NCBI GenBank assembly: GCA_017640265.1
Contig: JAGFVZ010000009.1
Span: forward strand, 1 to 22,447
DNA length: 22,447 bases
Direction of reading: 5' to 3'
Source of the DNA: Anoxypelagibacter denitrificans
GTDB taxonomy: Bacteria; Pseudomonadota; Alphaproteobacteria; Pelagibacterales; Pelagibacteraceae
Below are positions 6,153-13,557 of this stretch, piece by piece. The position numbers were made by a program, and so were the translations under genes. Under the pieces are notes generated by a model. It saw only the letters and a program-made list of their open reading frames with translations, made no database searches and was not told the origin of the DNA. The number at the start of each line of letters is the position of its first letter. The first letter of the stretch is position 1.

Positions 6153-8135
6153 TTATTTTTTAACCTTTGCTTTTGCTATCTTAACAATCTCATCACTGGT
6201 TAAATTGAATAATTTGTAAATGTCTTTATATGGAGCACTTTTTCCAAACGTAGACAGCCCAAGTGTAACACCGTCTTTCCCAACCAAGCTTTTCCAGCCT
6301 GATTGGCTTGAAGCTTCAATTGAGATTTTAAGAGTATCTTTGCCAAGAATTTCGTCTTTATAATTCTCAGTTTGATTTTGAAATAGATCGTAACAAGGAA
6401 CAGAAATGACTTTTGAGTTTATACTCAAGCCTTTAAGCTTTTCTTGAGCTTCCAAAGCAATTTCGACTTCAGATCCCGAAGCGATTAACGATATATCGGC
6501 ATTGTCTGAAGTTTTTTTCAAAACATACGCACCTTTAGAGCACATATTTTTGCCAGAGCTGTGTTCGCTAACATAAGGCAGTTTCTGTCTAGACAAAGCT
6601 ATTGCACTCGGGTTGCTTTTACTTTTTAAGGCAATCTCCCAGCACTCAAGAGTTTCATTGATATCAGCAGGCCTGAATACATTTAAATTCGGTATTGACC
6701 TTAGGTGTTCCAATTGTTCTATGGGTTGATGAGTTGGCCCATCCTCTCCTAGGCCAATAGAGTCATGTGAAAAAATATAGATTACTCTCAATTTCATAAG
6801 AGCCGATAATCTCATCGAAGGTTTTAAGTAATCTGAGAAAATCAAAAAGGTTCCACCAAATGGAATTAAACAACCATATAGAGCGAGACCATTCATAACA
6901 CCAGCCATTGCATGTTCTCTGACGCCATAATGAATATAATTTCCTGAAAAATTTTTAGAGGTAATAACTTTTGAGCCTTCAGTTTTTGTGTTATTTGATC
7001 CGCTCAGGTCTGCAGATCCTCCAATTAGTTCTGGCAAAGCATCAGATATACTATTGATCACAGAAGAGGAGCATTGTCTGGTTGCCATTTTTGGTTTTGT
7101 TTGAAAAAATTTTAATTTTTCATCTCCAAGTATTTTATCTAAGTCTACCGGCAGCTCTCCTTTTATTAATCTTTCGTATTCCTCTTTAATTTTGGTATTT
7201 TTTTTACCCAAAATATTATTCCATTTCTCTTCAAGCTTTTCTCCTTTGCCGCCTATTTCTCTCCAAGAATCCATTAGCTCTTCAGGAATTTCAAATGGCT
7301 CATGTTTCCATTTAAGTTTTTTTCTTACTAATTTTATCTCATCATCTCCCAGAGGCGAGCCATGAGAAGATGCTTTACCGGATTTATTTGGAGAACCGAA
7401 TCCTATTATAGTTTTACAAGAGATTATTGATGGTTTTTTTGATTTAGCGGCTTTTTTAATTGCATTAAAAATCTGCTTATAGTTATGACCATTAATTTCT
7501 TGAAAAGACCATCCGTAGCTCTCAAATCTTTTTTTATAATTATCAGAAACACTTAGTGAAGTTGGTCCATCTATTGAGATTTTATTATTATCAAAGAAAA
7601 CAATTAAATTTTTTAAATTTAGATGGCCAGCTAAACTCATCGCTTCATGACTAATGCCTTCCATCAGATCACCATCGCTGGCAACTACATAGGTTTTGTT
7701 GTTAATCAGGTCTGAGCCAAATTTTTTCTTTAAAACTTCTTGGGCAATGGCCATACCGACTGAATTGGTCAAACCTTGTCCCAAAGGGCCCGTTGTTGTT
7801 TCAATACCAGAGTCTTTTTCATACTCTGGATGACCAGCACAAATTGAATTTAGTTGCCTAAAGTTTTTTATGTCATCCAATTTAATTTTCTTATAGCCGG
7901 TAAGATAAAGGAGCGAATACAAAAGCATTGACCCATGTCCTGCAGACAAAATAAATCTGTCCCTATTTATCCAGCTTGGATTTTTTGGATTAAACCGGAG
8001 GTAGTATTTGAATAGCACAGTGGCAACATCAGCCATTCCCATGGGCATACCAGGGTGTCCAGAATTTGCTTTCTGCACAGCATCAATTGATAAAAATCTT
8101 ATAGCGTTTGATAAATCTTTTAATTTTGGATCCAC
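6153..8135 (-). CDS. tkt: Transketolase
   Basis: A thiamine-pyrophosphate enzyme moving two-carbon ketol units between sugar phosphates, linking the pentose-phosphate pathway to glycolysis. The 660 residues have the normal three-domain order. The TPP-binding domain has NSGHPGMPMG (24-33), TGPLGQG (115-121) and the motif from SDGDLMEG (153-160) to DNN (182-184). The pyrimidine domain has YGVREHAMAG with the catalytic Glu, and a C-terminal domain follows. The start is GTG at 8135: the next downstream Met lies inside conserved sequence, and the N-terminus from there fits the family. It heads the nine-gene minus-strand block and is divergent from the zapA group across 63 bases. Confidence 0.98.
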   Translation of the reverse strand: MDPKLKDLSNAIRFLSIDAVQKANSGHPGMPMGMADVATVLFKYYLRFNPKNPSWINRDRFILSAGHGSMLLYSLLYLTGYKKIKLDDIKNFRQLNSICAGHPEYEKDSGIETTTGPLGQGLTNSVGMAIAQEVLKKKFGSDLINNKTYVVASDGDLMEGISHEAMSLAGHLNLKNLIVFFDNNKISIDGPTSLSVSDNYKKRFESYGWSFQEINGHNYKQIFNAIKKAAKSKKPSIISCKTIIGFGSPNKSGKASSHGSPLGDDEIKLVRKKLKWKHEPFEIPEELMDSWREIGGKGEKLEEKWNNILGKKNTKIKEEYERLIKGELPVDLDKILGDEKLKFFQTKPKMATRQCSSSVINSISDALPELIGGSADLSGSNNTKTEGSKVITSKNFSGNYIHYGVREHAMAGVMNGLALYGCLIPFGGTFLIFSDYLKPSMRLSALMKLRVIYIFSHDSIGLGEDGPTHQPIEQLEHLRSIPNLNVFRPADINETLECWEIALKSKSNPSAIALSRQKLPYVSEHSSGKNMCSKGAYVLKKTSDNADISLIASGSEVEIALEAQEKLKGLSINSKVISVPCYDLFQNQTENYKDEILGKDTLKISIEASSQSGWKSLVGKDGVTLGLSTFGKSAPYKDIYKLFNLTSDEIVKIAKAKVKK

Positions 8136-8198
8136 GTATAAATTACCTATATAGACTTCAATTCATGATATCAATAATATGATATAAATAAAACCAAG
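8136..8198. promoter_or_regulatory. Divergent promoter region between tkt and zapA groups
   Basis: This AT-rich spacer must carry the start signals for both blocks if they are transcribed from here. Leftward, TTGATA (8174-8169) pairs with TATAGG (8151-8146) at 17 bases or TATATA (8153-8148) at 15. Rightward, TATGAT (8178-8183) and TATAAA (8183-8188) are fair -10 candidates but lack a good -35. The sequence ATGATAT occurs twice, and the first copy lies in the palindrome TGATATCA. The placement is logical; the exact hexamers are weakly supported. Confidence 0.35.
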
Positions 8199-8522
8199 AT
8201 GGAAAGCATATATAACAAAGAAAAGAAACTTGAAACAGTTTTGGAGAAACTAACAAATTTAAGCAGGTCATCCAAAAGTTATGCAGGTAACATTGACGAT
8301 CTTTATCTGGAAAAAAATCAATTACAAAGCGAAAAGAATGAAATTGAAAGCAAGTATAAACAGCTGCTTTTAGAATATAATAATTTAAAACAAAAATTAA
8401 AAATATTAGAAGGCAAATATTCAAAAAAAAAGCAACTGCAAGAACAGTTTAGTCAAGATATCGACGAATTGGGTGAAGAAACAGAGTCTTTAGTGGAGGA
8501 AATAGAAAAGTGGCAAATGTAA
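8199..8522 (+). CDS. Coiled-coil protein upstream of ZapA (ZauP candidate)
   Basis: The 107-residue protein is almost entirely predicted coiled coil, rich in Lys, Glu, Leu and Gln with heptad spacing (about 5-105), and has no signal peptide or membrane segment. I do not recognise a specific sequence motif. Its position is informative: it ends inside zapA with a 13-base overlap. In Caulobacter a coiled-coil partner, ZauP, is encoded just upstream of zapA and works with ZapA to focus the Z-ring. DUF4164-type proteins also occupy this slot in alphaproteobacteria. A ZauP-like role is inferred from position and composition only. The ATG at 8199 has no clear Shine-Dalgarno. Confidence 0.7.
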   Translation: MESIYNKEKKLETVLEKLTNLSRSSKSYAGNIDDLYLEKNQLQSEKNEIESKYKQLLLEYNNLKQKLKILEGKYSKKKQLQEQFSQDIDELGEETESLVEEIEKWQM

Positions 8523-8956
8523 ATATTAAGTTTAACAACAAAGACTATTTATTGTCCTGTGACGATGGTCAAGAAGAAGATTTAAAAAATCTTACAAAAT
8601 TTTTAGATAAAAAATATTCTGATCTCAAGGAAAAGCTTGGAAACATTGGTGAGAATAAACTGCTACTTATAACCACAATTCAAGTTATCGATGAATATTT
8701 TGATTTAAAAAAAAAGGTTTTATCTCAAAAAAAGAACTTTGAGAACTTGTCTGAAAAATTTAAAGAAATGAAATCTCTAGCCATTGATTACAAAGAAGGC
8801 AAAGAGACAGAAATATCAAAACTCAATTTAGAGCTAGACAAATTTAGAAAAACGGTTGAAGAAAGCCAAAGTATCTATGAAACGATGTTGGATAAGACCA
8901 CAAAATCATTAGAAGAGATAATCAAAAATACTGAAAATGAGTCTCAAATTCAGTGA
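8510..8956 (+). CDS. zapA: Cell division protein ZapA
   Basis: ZapA binds FtsZ and bundles protofilaments at midcell. The N-terminal globular part (about 1-60, VNIKFNNKDYLLSCDDGQEEDL then NLTKFLDKKY) is the ZapA domain. The remainder is a long coiled coil; at 148 residues it is longer than E. coli ZapA (109). The start is GTG at 8510, supported by GGAGG at 8495-8499 and by the family N-terminus. It overlaps the upstream coiled-coil gene by 13 bases and abuts the next gene (TGA directly followed by ATG), so all three are probably co-translated. Confidence 0.9.
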   Translation: MANVNIKFNNKDYLLSCDDGQEEDLKNLTKFLDKKYSDLKEKLGNIGENKLLLITTIQVIDEYFDLKKKVLSQKKNFENLSEKFKEMKSLAIDYKEGKETEISKLNLELDKFRKTVEESQSIYETMLDKTTKSLEEIIKNTENESQIQ

Positions 8957-9505
8957 ATGATTTTTAAAGAAAAAATCAGAAAAAAATTTCTTTTACTAAG
9001 AAAAAAAAAATATTTTGCTGTAGATCAGAGCTTTTTTAAACCACTACTCAAAATCATAAATGGTAAAAACAAGAAAAATATTTCTTTATATTATCCATCG
9101 AATTACGAAGTCGATACTTTAAATTTATTCAAAATACTTGGAAAAAGGAAAGACCTGTCCACCTCTCTTCCTGTGCTTTTGCCCAATGGAATGATGAAAT
9201 TTATACAATGGAAATTATTTGAACCTCTAAGAGTAAATACTTATGGTTTTCTAGAGCCTTTAGTAAATGGAAAAAGCGTTAATCCAGATTTGATTATAGT
9301 TCCTCTTTTAGCATATGACAAATTTTACAATCGTCTTGGCTATGGTAAGGGCTATTATGATAAATTTTTTACACAATATTTAAAAAACAGGAAAAACATT
9401 TTAACTATTGGTCTTGCATTTTCTTTCCAAAAATATAAAAAAATACCAATCTCAAAATCTGACGTAAAATTGAATTATATTCTAACAGAGAAAGGTATTT
9501 TTTAA
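8957..9505 (+). CDS. ygfA: 5-formyltetrahydrofolate cyclo-ligase
   Basis: It converts 5-formyl-THF to 5,10-methenyl-THF with ATP, returning the storage folate to one-carbon metabolism. The 182-residue protein has the family hallmark RLGYGKGYYDKF (126-137), the nucleotide-loop region of 5-FCL/MTHFS enzymes. Upstream lie a basic N-terminus and the YYPSNYEVDT segment (45-54), then DLIIVPLLAYD (111-121). Codons 15-18 contain a run of ten A. It starts immediately after the zapA stop. The zapA-5-FCL pairing is common in proteobacteria, often with 6S RNA between them, but here no space is left for an RNA gene. Confidence 0.9.
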   Translation: MIFKEKIRKKFLLLRKKKYFAVDQSFFKPLLKIINGKNKKNISLYYPSNYEVDTLNLFKILGKRKDLSTSLPVLLPNGMMKFIQWKLFEPLRVNTYGFLEPLVNGKSVNPDLIIVPLLAYDKFYNRLGYGKGYYDKFFTQYLKNRKNILTIGLAFSFQKYKKIPISKSDVKLNYILTEKGIF

Positions 9506-9512
9506 AATTGAT

Positions 9513-10328
9513 ATGAACATACTAATTTTAGGAGACGTCGTGGGTTCTTCCGGAAGGGAAGCCCTAAAAAAAAAATTAAAAACAATAATTAAAGAAAAAA
9601 ATATAGATTTTACTGTAGTGAACGGAGAGAATGCAGACAATACTGGCGTGGGTATAACCAAAGAAAATAGCAATGGTTTTTTTGATCTCGGCGTTGATGT
9701 TATTACTAGCGGCAATCATATTTGGGATCAAAAAGAAACCATGACGTTTATTGAAAATGAAAAAAGACTTTTAAGACCTTACAATTTAACGAAAGGCTCA
9801 CCGGGTAAAGGGTTTGGGATTTTCCAAACAAAAAATAAAAAATTTAAAATTGCAGTCATTAACCTTATGGGAAATATCTTCATGAAAAAATGTGACGATC
9901 TTTTTCAAGCAGCTTCTCAATTAAAAAATTTAGTTCGATTAAGAAAAGATGCTGATTTTATCATAGTTGATATTCACGGTGAAATAACAAGTGAAAAAAT
10001 GGCGTTAGGTCATTTTTTTGACGGAGAAGCAACAGTTGTTGTTGGAACACATACCCACGTTCCTACATCTGATACACATATATTAAAAGGAGGAACTGCA
10101 TATCAAACCGATCTCGGTATGTGCGGAGATTACGATTCTGTAATTGGAATGAATAAAGACAATTCATTAATGAGATTTTTTAAAAATGAAAATGCAAAAA
10201 GACACTCTCCAGCATTAGGTGAGGCAACTATTTCAGGAATAATTGTTGAGGCAGATTCTTCTTCAGGTAAAGCAATCAAAGCAGAGCCTCTAATAGTCGG
10301 TAGGATTTTAAAAAATTTTTTAACTTAA
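9513..10328 (+). CDS. ymdB: YmdB-type metallophosphoesterase (TIGR00282 family)
   Basis: The 271-residue protein is a calcineurin-like phosphodiesterase of the family including B. subtilis YmdB, which hydrolyses 2',3'-cyclic nucleotides and affects RNA turnover. It is unrelated to E. coli YmdB. Metal-ligand motifs occur in order: GDVVG (7-11, Asp8), NGENA (37-41), GNHIWD (67-72), DIHGE (153-157) and GTHTHVPTSD (178-187). The length matches the family. It starts 7 bases after the cyclo-ligase and ends 1 base before yebC. No signal peptide is present, so it is cytosolic. The family is clear; the cellular role in alphaproteobacteria is uncertain. Confidence 0.9.
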   Translation: MNILILGDVVGSSGREALKKKLKTIIKEKNIDFTVVNGENADNTGVGITKENSNGFFDLGVDVITSGNHIWDQKETMTFIENEKRLLRPYNLTKGSPGKGFGIFQTKNKKFKIAVINLMGNIFMKKCDDLFQAASQLKNLVRLRKDADFIIVDIHGEITSEKMALGHFFDGEATVVVGTHTHVPTSDTHILKGGTAYQTDLGMCGDYDSVIGMNKDNSLMRFFKNENAKRHSPALGEATISGIIVEADSSSGKAIKAEPLIVGRILKNFLT

Positions 10329-10329
10329 T

Positions 10330-11049
10330 ATGGCTGGTCATTCACATTGGGCTGGAATAAAACATAAAAAGGGAAAACAGGATAAATTAAGGTCAAAAAT
10401 TTTTTCGAAAATTTCAAGAGAAATTACAGTTGCAGCCAAGCTTGGTTCAAAAGATCCAAGCATCAATCACAGATTGCGAACAGCCATTGAATTTGCGAAG
10501 GGAGTTAATATGCCGAAGGATAATATCAATAGGGCAATTAGCAAATCTGAAGTAGACAAAAATCAAAATTTTCAAAGTCTAAGATATGAGGGATTTGGTC
10601 CTAAAAATGTTGCTCTTATAATGGAAACTTTAACAGAAAATAAAAATAGAACAGCCGCCAGCATAAGAGCAATTTTACAGAAACATGGTGGAAATCTAGG
10701 TAACTCTGGTTCAACAGCCCATTTTTTTTATAATTGTGGAGTGATTCAAATAGGAAAAAAAAATATATCTGATGAAAAGGCATTGGAATTTGCCGTAAAT
10801 GCTGGAGCTAAAGACTGTAAAAGTGATAAAAGTTTTCACGAAATAATTACAAAAAAAGAAGATTTTTATAAAGTAAAAAATGAAATTGAAAAATTGACAA
10901 AAGATTTTATTTATTCAAATATGGAATGGAGACCTTATAATTTAATAAATATACCAAGAGAAAATTTTAAAGATATAGAAAATATGCTTGAATTATTACA
11001 GGAAGATGATGATGTTCAAAATGTTTTTCATAACTGCAAACTTGGGTAA
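10330..11049 (+). CDS. yebC: YebC/PmpR family protein
   Basis: The 239-residue protein has the YebC signature MAGHSHWAGIKHKKGKQD at its start, KIFSKISREI, and RYEGFGP (84-90) ahead of the NGGNLG-like segment HGGNLGNSGS. The family has been described as DNA-binding regulators (PmpR) and, in mitochondrial TACO1 and recent bacterial work, as a factor helping translation through proline-rich stretches. The presence of efp in the same window makes the latter of interest. It follows ymdB by one base. A ruvC-type gene directly downstream matches the usual yebC-ruvC order. Confidence 0.95.
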   Translation: MAGHSHWAGIKHKKGKQDKLRSKIFSKISREITVAAKLGSKDPSINHRLRTAIEFAKGVNMPKDNINRAISKSEVDKNQNFQSLRYEGFGPKNVALIMETLTENKNRTAASIRAILQKHGGNLGNSGSTAHFFYNCGVIQIGKKNISDEKALEFAVNAGAKDCKSDKSFHEIITKKEDFYKVKNEIEKLTKDFIYSNMEWRPYNLINIPRENFKDIENMLELLQEDDDVQNVFHNCKLG

Positions 11050-11060
11050 TTGATTTTAAG

Positions 11061-11576
11061 ATGATAATTTTTGGAATAGATCCTGGAGTAAGTGGCGCAA
11101 TTTGCGTCTTAAAAGAAAAAGAGATTATCGAGGTATATGAAATGCCAACAATGATTGACGGAAAAAAAAATAAAAGACAAGTTAATGGGGCCGAAGTGAC
11201 CAATATATTACTCAAGGAATTAAATAATCTTCAATTGCCTGAGATCTCGAGTAGTTCTAAATTGGAAGAAAGGGTAAAAGTTGTTGTTGAACATGTAACG
11301 GCAATGCCTGGACAAGGAGTTACAAGCATGTTTAACTTTGGTCAATCTTTCGGTGTAATAAAAGGGGTATGTGCAGCACTGAAATTACCAATTTATTTTG
11401 TCAGACCTATGAAATGGAAAAAACATTTCAACTTGATTAAAACCAATAAAGATGCAAGCAGAACAAAGGCAATTGAAATTTATCCCAGCATATCAAACAA
11501 ACTCTCTAGAAAAAAAGACTCTAATAAAGCCGATGCAATTTTAATTGCTAGATATTTTCATTATACTCAACTTTAA
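11061..11576 (+). CDS. RuvC-like Holliday junction resolvase (phage/pox-like branch)
   Basis: This 171-residue RNase H-fold nuclease probably cuts four-way DNA junctions. Acidic residues lie at the expected places: Asp7 in FGIDPGVSGA (4-13), Glu77 in VVVEHV (74-79) and Asp158 in KADAILIARY (156-165). The usual fourth acid, three residues before Asp158, is Asn155, with Asp153 nearby. Unlike chromosomal RuvC (GIDPGL.RTGWG), the GVSGAI start, the EMPTM segment (27-31) and AMPGQGVTSMFNFGQSFG (81-98) resemble resolvases of phages and poxvirus A22. It sits where ruvC belongs, after yebC, but ruvA and ruvB do not follow; tolQ does. Functional replacement of RuvC is inference. Confidence 0.78.
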   Translation: MIIFGIDPGVSGAICVLKEKEIIEVYEMPTMIDGKKNKRQVNGAEVTNILLKELNNLQLPEISSSSKLEERVKVVVEHVTAMPGQGVTSMFNFGQSFGVIKGVCAALKLPIYFVRPMKWKKHFNLIKTNKDASRTKAIEIYPSISNKLSRKKDSNKADAILIARYFHYTQL

Positions 11577-11638
11577 TCCCTGTAAAAACTTATCTTTAAT
11601 GCCAAATTGATGACACATTCTATACGTAATTAACTTCA

Positions 11639-12319
11639 ATGGAACAGGAAATTGCAACTCAAGTAGTTGGCCTAGGTGGAGCAACTGATTTTTCACTTTG
11701 GCAACTATTTTTGCGAGCCGATTTTGTAGTTAAAAGTGTGATTTTAATTCTCATAGCAAGTTCTATTTTCTCCTGGGCGCTCATATTTGATAAATACAGA
11801 CTTTTTAAAAGAATAGATAAAAGTACAAAGTTATTTGAAGATAAGTTTTGGAAATCAAAATCAGCAGAAACCTTTTATAAAAACCTTCCAGATAAAACAG
11901 ATGATCCGTTAGCTCAAATATTTAAGTCTACAATGGAAGAATTAATTAAAACCAGATCAAAATCTTCAACAGTTCAAAGTGCACGCGTTCAAAGAGTGGT
12001 TGAAGTATCAATTGATAAGCAATCGAAAAACATAGAAAAAAATTTTACTTATCTTGCCACGGTGGGATCTACAGCTCCATTTATTGGGTTGTTCGGGACC
12101 GTTTGGGGCATTATGAATTCTTTTCAATCAATAGCAATTTCAAGAAATACAAGCTTAGCAATAGTGGCGCCAGGTATTGCGGAAGCATTGTTTGCAACGG
12201 CACTCGGATTGTTGGCTGCTATTCCAGCAGTAATTGCTTACAATAAATTTAATAGCGATTCTCAAAGATATCTTTCAAGGGTTGATAATTTTTGTAAAAG
12301 ATTTTTATCAATAGTTTAA
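11639..12319 (+). CDS. tolQ: Tol-Pal system protein TolQ
   Basis: TolQ is the inner-membrane stator of the proton-driven Tol-Pal machine that pulls in the outer membrane at division. The 226-residue protein has three membrane segments: about 33-52 (VKSVILILIASSIFSWALIF), about 138-158 (including TVGSTAPFIGLFGTVWGIM) and about 182-203 (ALFATALGLLAAIPAVIAY). The last two hold the MotA/TolQ/ExbB consensus. The gene starts the tolQRAB-pal run, 62 bases after the ruvC-like gene. The usual ybgC upstream is absent. No clear Shine-Dalgarno or strong promoter is visible in the gap. Confidence 0.96.
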   Translation: MEQEIATQVVGLGGATDFSLWQLFLRADFVVKSVILILIASSIFSWALIFDKYRLFKRIDKSTKLFEDKFWKSKSAETFYKNLPDKTDDPLAQIFKSTMEELIKTRSKSSTVQSARVQRVVEVSIDKQSKNIEKNFTYLATVGSTAPFIGLFGTVWGIMNSFQSIAISRNTSLAIVAPGIAEALFATALGLLAAIPAVIAYNKFNSDSQRYLSRVDNFCKRFLSIV

Positions 12320-12322
12320 TTT

Positions 12323-12736
12323 ATGGCTTTTATAATTAATCGCTCAAAAAAAGAACCTATGAGCGAGATAAATGTTACCCCATTCGTTGATGTTATGCTT
12401 GTGCTTTTAATAATATTTATGGTTACGGCACCTCTGCTTACAGTTGGTGTCCAGGTTGATCTACCAGAATCTGCCGCAGATTCATTGCCTGATGAGCAAG
12501 AACCACTAACAATAAGTATTAATTCAAAAGGAGAAGTTTTCATTCAAGAACACCAGGTAACTTTTCAAAAAATTGTTCCAAAATTGTTGGCTATATCAAA
12601 GAATCGGACTGATACTAGAATTTATGTTAGGGGTGATAAAACGATAAATTATGGAAGAGTCCTGGAAGTTATGGGAAGACTATCCGGAGCAGGTTTTTCA
12701 AAAGTTGCGTTAATATCAGAACCTTATAAAAATTGA
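12323..12736 (+). CDS. tolR: Tol-Pal system protein TolR
   Basis: TolR partners TolQ in the proton channel and anchors to peptidoglycan. The 137 residues comprise a short cytoplasmic start, one membrane helix (about 21-41, FVDVMLVLLIIFMVTAPLL) preceded by SEINVTPF, and a periplasmic ExbD/TolR domain ending KVALISEP. The proton-carrying Asp23 within the helix is present at the same number as in E. coli. It begins 3 bases after tolQ. Confidence 0.96.
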   Translation: MAFIINRSKKEPMSEINVTPFVDVMLVLLIIFMVTAPLLTVGVQVDLPESAADSLPDEQEPLTISINSKGEVFIQEHQVTFQKIVPKLLAISKNRTDTRIYVRGDKTINYGRVLEVMGRLSGAGFSKVALISEPYKN

Positions 12737-12742
12737 AATTTT

Positions 12743-13549
12743 ATGAGCAGAAGTTTGTTTTTTTCATTTTTTCTTCATGCTTTCTTTATATACCTTACAG
12801 CTTTAACACTTCCTTTTATGTTACGTGATCCAATAGACTTGCCGCCAATCGTTTCAGTTGAATTCATTGAAATTAGAGACAAAACCAATATTCCTTATGC
12901 TCCCAAGGCAAGGAAAATAATCGAAAAAGTAAAAAAGGAAAAAGAGAGAGTTGTTTCGGAACAGGCTCCTCCTGCAGATATAGCTAAAGAGAAACCTGAT
13001 CGAATAGCCATGCCAGAGGATAAGAAGGAGAAACAAGAATTAAAAAAAAAGAAACAAAATCCGGAAGAAATTAAACCTCAAATCAGACAAGTTTCAGAGT
13101 TTGAAAAAAAAGAACTATTTGACCCTAATCAAATTGCAGCTTTAATAGATAAAGCAAAAGAAGAACAGGCAGAAACGCAAAGAAAAAGCGAAAAGTTAAC
13201 CCAAAGCAATGTCAAAAATTCTTTTGCCAAAGGACTTTCTTTATCCGAAGAAGATGCTTTACGAGCTCAAATTTTTGGTTGCTGGAGTGTTCCACTAGGT
13301 TTACCTTTCGATGAGGAATTACTTGTTAGAATTAAACTTAAATTAAAACCAGATGGAACAATACTTAAATCTGAAATTTTAGATCATGCAAGAATGAATA
13401 CACCAGGACAAAGTTTTTACAGAGTTTTAGCCGAGAGCGCCTTAAGAGCAATTAGAATCTGTCAGCCATTAAAAGTTCCACCAACCGGATATGAAAGATG
13501 GAAGAATTTACAGCTAAATTTTGATCCAACAGAAATGTTAAAAGGTTAG
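12743..13549 (+). CDS. tolA: Tol-Pal system protein TolA
   Basis: TolA links the TolQR motor to TolB and Pal across the periplasm. The 268-residue protein has an N-terminal membrane helix (about 5-26) with His12, a Lys/Glu/Pro-rich extended central region (about 45-165), and a C-terminal globular domain (about 170-268) with FGCWSVPLGLPFDEEL, KLKPDGTILKSEIL and a CQP segment, the TolA domain III pattern. It is shorter than E. coli TolA because the central helical domain is reduced. It lies 6 bases after tolR and 8 before tolB. Confidence 0.93.
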   Translation: MSRSLFFSFFLHAFFIYLTALTLPFMLRDPIDLPPIVSVEFIEIRDKTNIPYAPKARKIIEKVKKEKERVVSEQAPPADIAKEKPDRIAMPEDKKEKQELKKKKQNPEEIKPQIRQVSEFEKKELFDPNQIAALIDKAKEEQAETQRKSEKLTQSNVKNSFAKGLSLSEEDALRAQIFGCWSVPLGLPFDEELLVRIKLKLKPDGTILKSEILDHARMNTPGQSFYRVLAESALRAIRICQPLKVPPTGYERWKNLQLNFDPTEMLKG

Positions 13550-13557
13550 AAAAAATT

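Noticed and set aside
8158..8424. Open frame on the minus strand opposite the ZauP candidate, encoding a hydrophobic, Phe/Tyr/Cys-rich peptide.
   Set aside because: It is antisense to a Lys/Glu-rich coiled-coil gene, which forces such composition. It has no motif, no Shine-Dalgarno, and it would overlap the real gene almost fully.
8950..8960. 6S RNA gene expected between zapA and the 5-FCL gene.
   Set aside because: The zapA stop is directly followed by the next ATG, so there is no room for it here.
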